Shown: piece by piece, positions 13,300 to 14,687 of the stretch
Numbering within the stretch: the stretch's first letter is position 1
How the letters are laid out: every line of letters begins with the position of its first letter
Assembly: GCA_024230695.1 (NCBI GenBank)
Contig: JAAERC010000440.1
Location: 1-14,687 of the forward strand
Length of the DNA: 14,687 nt
Direction of reading: 5' to 3'
Source: Candidatus Zixiibacteriota bacterium
Lineage (GTDB): Bacteria > Zixibacteria > MSB-5A5 > GN15 > PGXB01
The notes under the pieces: model-generated
Told to the model about the DNA's origin: nothing
Seen by the model: the letters and a program-made list of their open reading frames with translations, nothing else
Database searches by the model: none
Position numbers and translations under genes: made by a program

Positions 13300-13442
13300 G
13301 GTTAATACTCCAATAAAATATTGATTGAAACTATTGTCCACTTCCACTAAATTGCACAATTCATAACAATTAAGATAGCAATAATATGTATACATGTCCA
13401 CGACAAAATATATATTTTTCATGTGGAATTGGTATTATTTCC
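13300..13442. other. Upstream region of the pentapeptide-repeat gene
   Basis: No gene. It is very AT-rich and contains a perfect 10-bp palindrome ATGTATACAT (13386-13395), about 87 bases before the chosen start. That could be an operator, but no promoter with good spacing could be placed. Confidence 0.35.
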
Positions 13443-13483
13443 CACTTTCCCCGCCAAACCGATGTTGATTCTATCTTTATCTA

Positions 13484-13509
13484 TTCTGTATATGGAAAAT
13501 TATACAGAA
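13484..13509. repeat. Perfect 9-bp inverted repeat inside the gene-less copy
   Basis: TTCTGTATA (13484-13492) and TATACAGAA (13501-13509) enclose an 8-base loop, in the segment that takes the place of the gene. No counterpart was seen in the left copy. Confidence 0.6.
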
Positions 13510-13585
13510 ACTAAAAGTGAACAATAATTACAAAAAAAAACATTATGGGGTATAGTCAGAAATAACATCAAGTTGGTAGTAAAAT

Positions 13586-13620
13586 CTCAAAAATGAAGGA
13601 ACGAACCCATTTTGTTGTAA
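13586..13620. repeat. Right copy of the 35-base inverted repeat
   Basis: It is the partner of 10267-10301 (33 of 35 identical after reverse complementing). Confidence 0.88.
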
Positions 13621-13670
13621 TTCAATAAAACTGATAAGGTTACAAGGAATTTTTGTTTTTGTGTTACGCT

Positions 13671-13710
13671 GGGGCAGATGTGGATTTTTCTGGCTATCTG
13701 CCGCCCACAT
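13671..13710. repeat. Terminal hairpin of right element copy
   Basis: GGGGCAGAT and ATCTGCCGCCC arms enclose a longer loop than in the left copy. The outer 14 and 15 bases are identical to the left hairpin after reverse complementing. Confidence 0.75.
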
Positions 13711-13724
13711 AAAAAGGGAATTTT

Positions 13725-13771
13725 GGAGATTGCCACGTCGTTTTCCTTACGGTAAACTCCTCGCAATGACG
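13725..13771. repeat. Dispersed GAGATTGCC...CTCGCAATGACG intergenic repeat
   Basis: The ends GGAGATTGCCACGTCG and CTCCTCGCAATGACG match a dispersed repeat pattern seen in many bacterial genomes. The central part (TTTTCCTTACGGTAAA) replaces the usual GC-rich centre. Its last 15 bases recur exactly at 8888-8902 on the other strand. It separates the island from typA. Confidence 0.6.
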
Positions 13772-13790
13772 TTAAGTATGGGATTATAAA

Positions 13791-14687
13791 TTAAGCTGAG
13801 GGGCGGTGTTGGAAACCGTTGGAGTTTTCATCCAGCAAAAACAGTTTTTTCTCAGCTTTACGGCGTTCATCAAAATCCAATATCGCTTTCCGGACACGGA
13901 TAGATTTTGGGGTCACCTCGACCAGTTCATCATCGCGGATCCACTCCATCGCCTGCTCCAGAGTCATCTTGCGGGGCACATCGAGTTTGACACCGATATC
14001 TTTAGTGGAAGCCCGATGATTGGTCAGATGTTTCTTTTTGGTCGGGTTGCAGGTCATATCCATCTTACGCGAGTTTTCGCCAACGATCTGCCCGGTATAG
14101 ACTTTTTCCATCGGTTCGACAAAAATAACCGACCGCTCCTGAAGTCCCTCGATAGCATAGGCGGTGGCGGTGCCGGTCTCGTTGCTGATAATAGAACCGC
14201 GGCTCCACGACATGATCTCGCCGACCCAGGGGCCGTAACCGACAAACCGGGAGGACATGATTCCGAGTCCGCGAGTATCGGTCAAAAACTCCGAGCGGTA
14301 TCCGATAAGTCCGCGGGTCGGGATCTCGAATTCCATCCGGATAGTTTTTGTGCCGGCATTTTCAACAGTGGTCAAAACACCTTTGCGTTTGGCAAGTTTC
14401 TCGATGATAACACCCTGATGCTCCTCGGGAACATCAATAATAAGCTGTTCGGTCGGTTCAAGGACATTGTCGTTTTCATCAGTTCGAGTGATGACCTCCG
14501 GTTTGGAAATGCAAAACTCTAGTCCCTCACGTCGCATCTCCTCGATGAGGATAGCAAGATGAAGCTCTCCCCTGCCGGAGACTTTGACACCATCGGGACG
14601 ACCAAGGTCCTGCATCCGCAGAGCGACATTAACCCGAAGCTCACGCTCGAGTCGTTCTTTGAGCTGACGAAGCATGATAGCAGTACC
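13791..14687 (-). CDS. typA: TypA/BipA ribosome-associated GTPase, C-terminal half (5' end outside window)
   Basis: The frame is open to the window edge, so the Met at 14675 is internal (GTAIM precedes it); 298 of the roughly 600 residues usual for the family are visible. The visible part covers the EF-G-like domain III end (SGRGELHLAILIEEMRREG), domain V (EIPTRGLIGYRSEFLTDTRG) and the TypA-specific C-terminal domain (VYTGQIVGENSRKMD; KKKHLTNHRASTKD; DDELVEVTPKSIRVRKAILD). TypA binds the 70S ribosome and supports growth under stress and cold, and ribosome assembly; the GTPase domain lies upstream of the window. Its codons are visibly more GC-rich than those of the island genes next to it. Confidence 0.95.
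   Translation of the reverse strand, partial: GTAIMLRQLKERLERELRVNVALRMQDLGRPDGVKVSGRGELHLAILIEEMRREGLEFCISKPEVITRTDENDNVLEPTEQLIIDVPEEHQGVIIEKLAKRKGVLTTVENAGTKTIRMEFEIPTRGLIGYRSEFLTDTRGLGIMSSRFVGYGPWVGEIMSWSRGSIISNETGTATAYAIEGLQERSVIFVEPMEKVYTGQIVGENSRKMDMTCNPTKKKHLTNHRASTKDIGVKLDVPRKMTLEQAMEWIRDDELVEVTPKSIRVRKAILDFDERRKAEKKLFLLDENSNGFQHRPSA

Larger units (their letters stand above)
13443..13710 (+). mobile_element. Gene-less copy of the repeat element (right copy, inverted)
   Basis: Three blocks match the flanks of the 222-residue gene in the same order and in opposite orientation: 13454-13475 (5' flank), 13586-13620 (3' flank) and 13671-13710 (terminal hairpin). A weaker match of GTTACAAGGAATTTTTG (13640-13656) lies between the last two. 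The gene is replaced by about 110 bases (13476-13585) with no coding potential. This is what an internally deleted, non-autonomous copy, or an ancestral gene-less repeat, would look like. Confidence 0.55.

Noticed and set aside
13300..13422. Upstream extension of the pentapeptide-repeat protein (41 residues)
   Set aside because: There is no SD before 13422, while the ATG at 13299 has GGAG. The extra residues look like translated AT-rich intergenic DNA.
10197..13710. CRISPR array or integron attachment sites
   Set aside because: The repeats are few, inverted, of unequal length and not regularly spaced, and no cas or integrase gene is present.
13806..14522. Long plus-strand open frame (238 codons)
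   Set aside because: It is antisense to typA, which is unmistakable in the other strand; GC-rich codons leave the antisense frame open.

Overview
The window looks like chromosomal DNA of a Gram-negative (diderm), fairly AT-rich bacterium. The evidence is a TolC-type outer-membrane efflux protein, a lipoprotein with a clear lipobox, periplasmic HtrA-like proteins with signal peptides, and TypA/BipA. The mix (PAS-LuxR regulator, FN3/propeller lipoprotein, many intergenic hairpin repeats) resembles uncultivated lineages such as Zixibacteria or the FCB group. That placement is an inference, because there is no rRNA or other marker here. No tRNA, rRNA or CRISPR array was seen.

Layout. (1) 2-988: 3' part of a TolC-family gene, cut by the window edge. 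(2) 1066-2433: two-PAS sensor with a LuxR-type DNA-binding tail. (3) 2717-3123: a possible 10-codon leader peptide whose stop overlaps the start of an ArsC/Spx-like thioredoxin-fold protein that has lost the usual catalytic residues. (4) 3176-3210: bidirectional terminator between convergent genes. (5) 6067-3246, minus strand: an intact HtrA serine protease followed by a catalytically dead HtrA paralogue, joined by a TAATG stop/start overlap. (6) 6234-8864: a strong sigma70-like promoter driving a large lipoprotein with two FN3 domains and a propeller-like C-terminus. (7) 9914-8933, minus strand: YbaK/EbsC-type editing protein behind a structured leader, then dodecin, then a roughly 70-residue membrane protein with no standard start codon. 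(8) 10197-13710: an island, described below. (9) 13725-13771 is a dispersed intergenic repeat, followed by the C-terminal half of typA/bipA (13791-14687, minus strand, cut by the window edge).

The island is the most unusual part. A gene of unknown function (10308-10976), from a family marked by a GPKTA-GK-KHG N-terminus, is flanked upstream and downstream by non-coding sequences. Both flanks recur in the same order but opposite orientation at about 13443-13710, where the gene is absent. The window therefore appears to hold one complete copy and one gene-less copy of the same element as inverted repeats. They enclose two AT-rich genes for membrane proteins of unknown function: a two-TM protein, and a pentapeptide-repeat protein with a three-TM C-terminal region. 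Between those two genes is a hairpin like an IS200/IS605-family end. This arrangement suggests a composite mobile or repeat-driven accessory locus. All alignments were made by eye.
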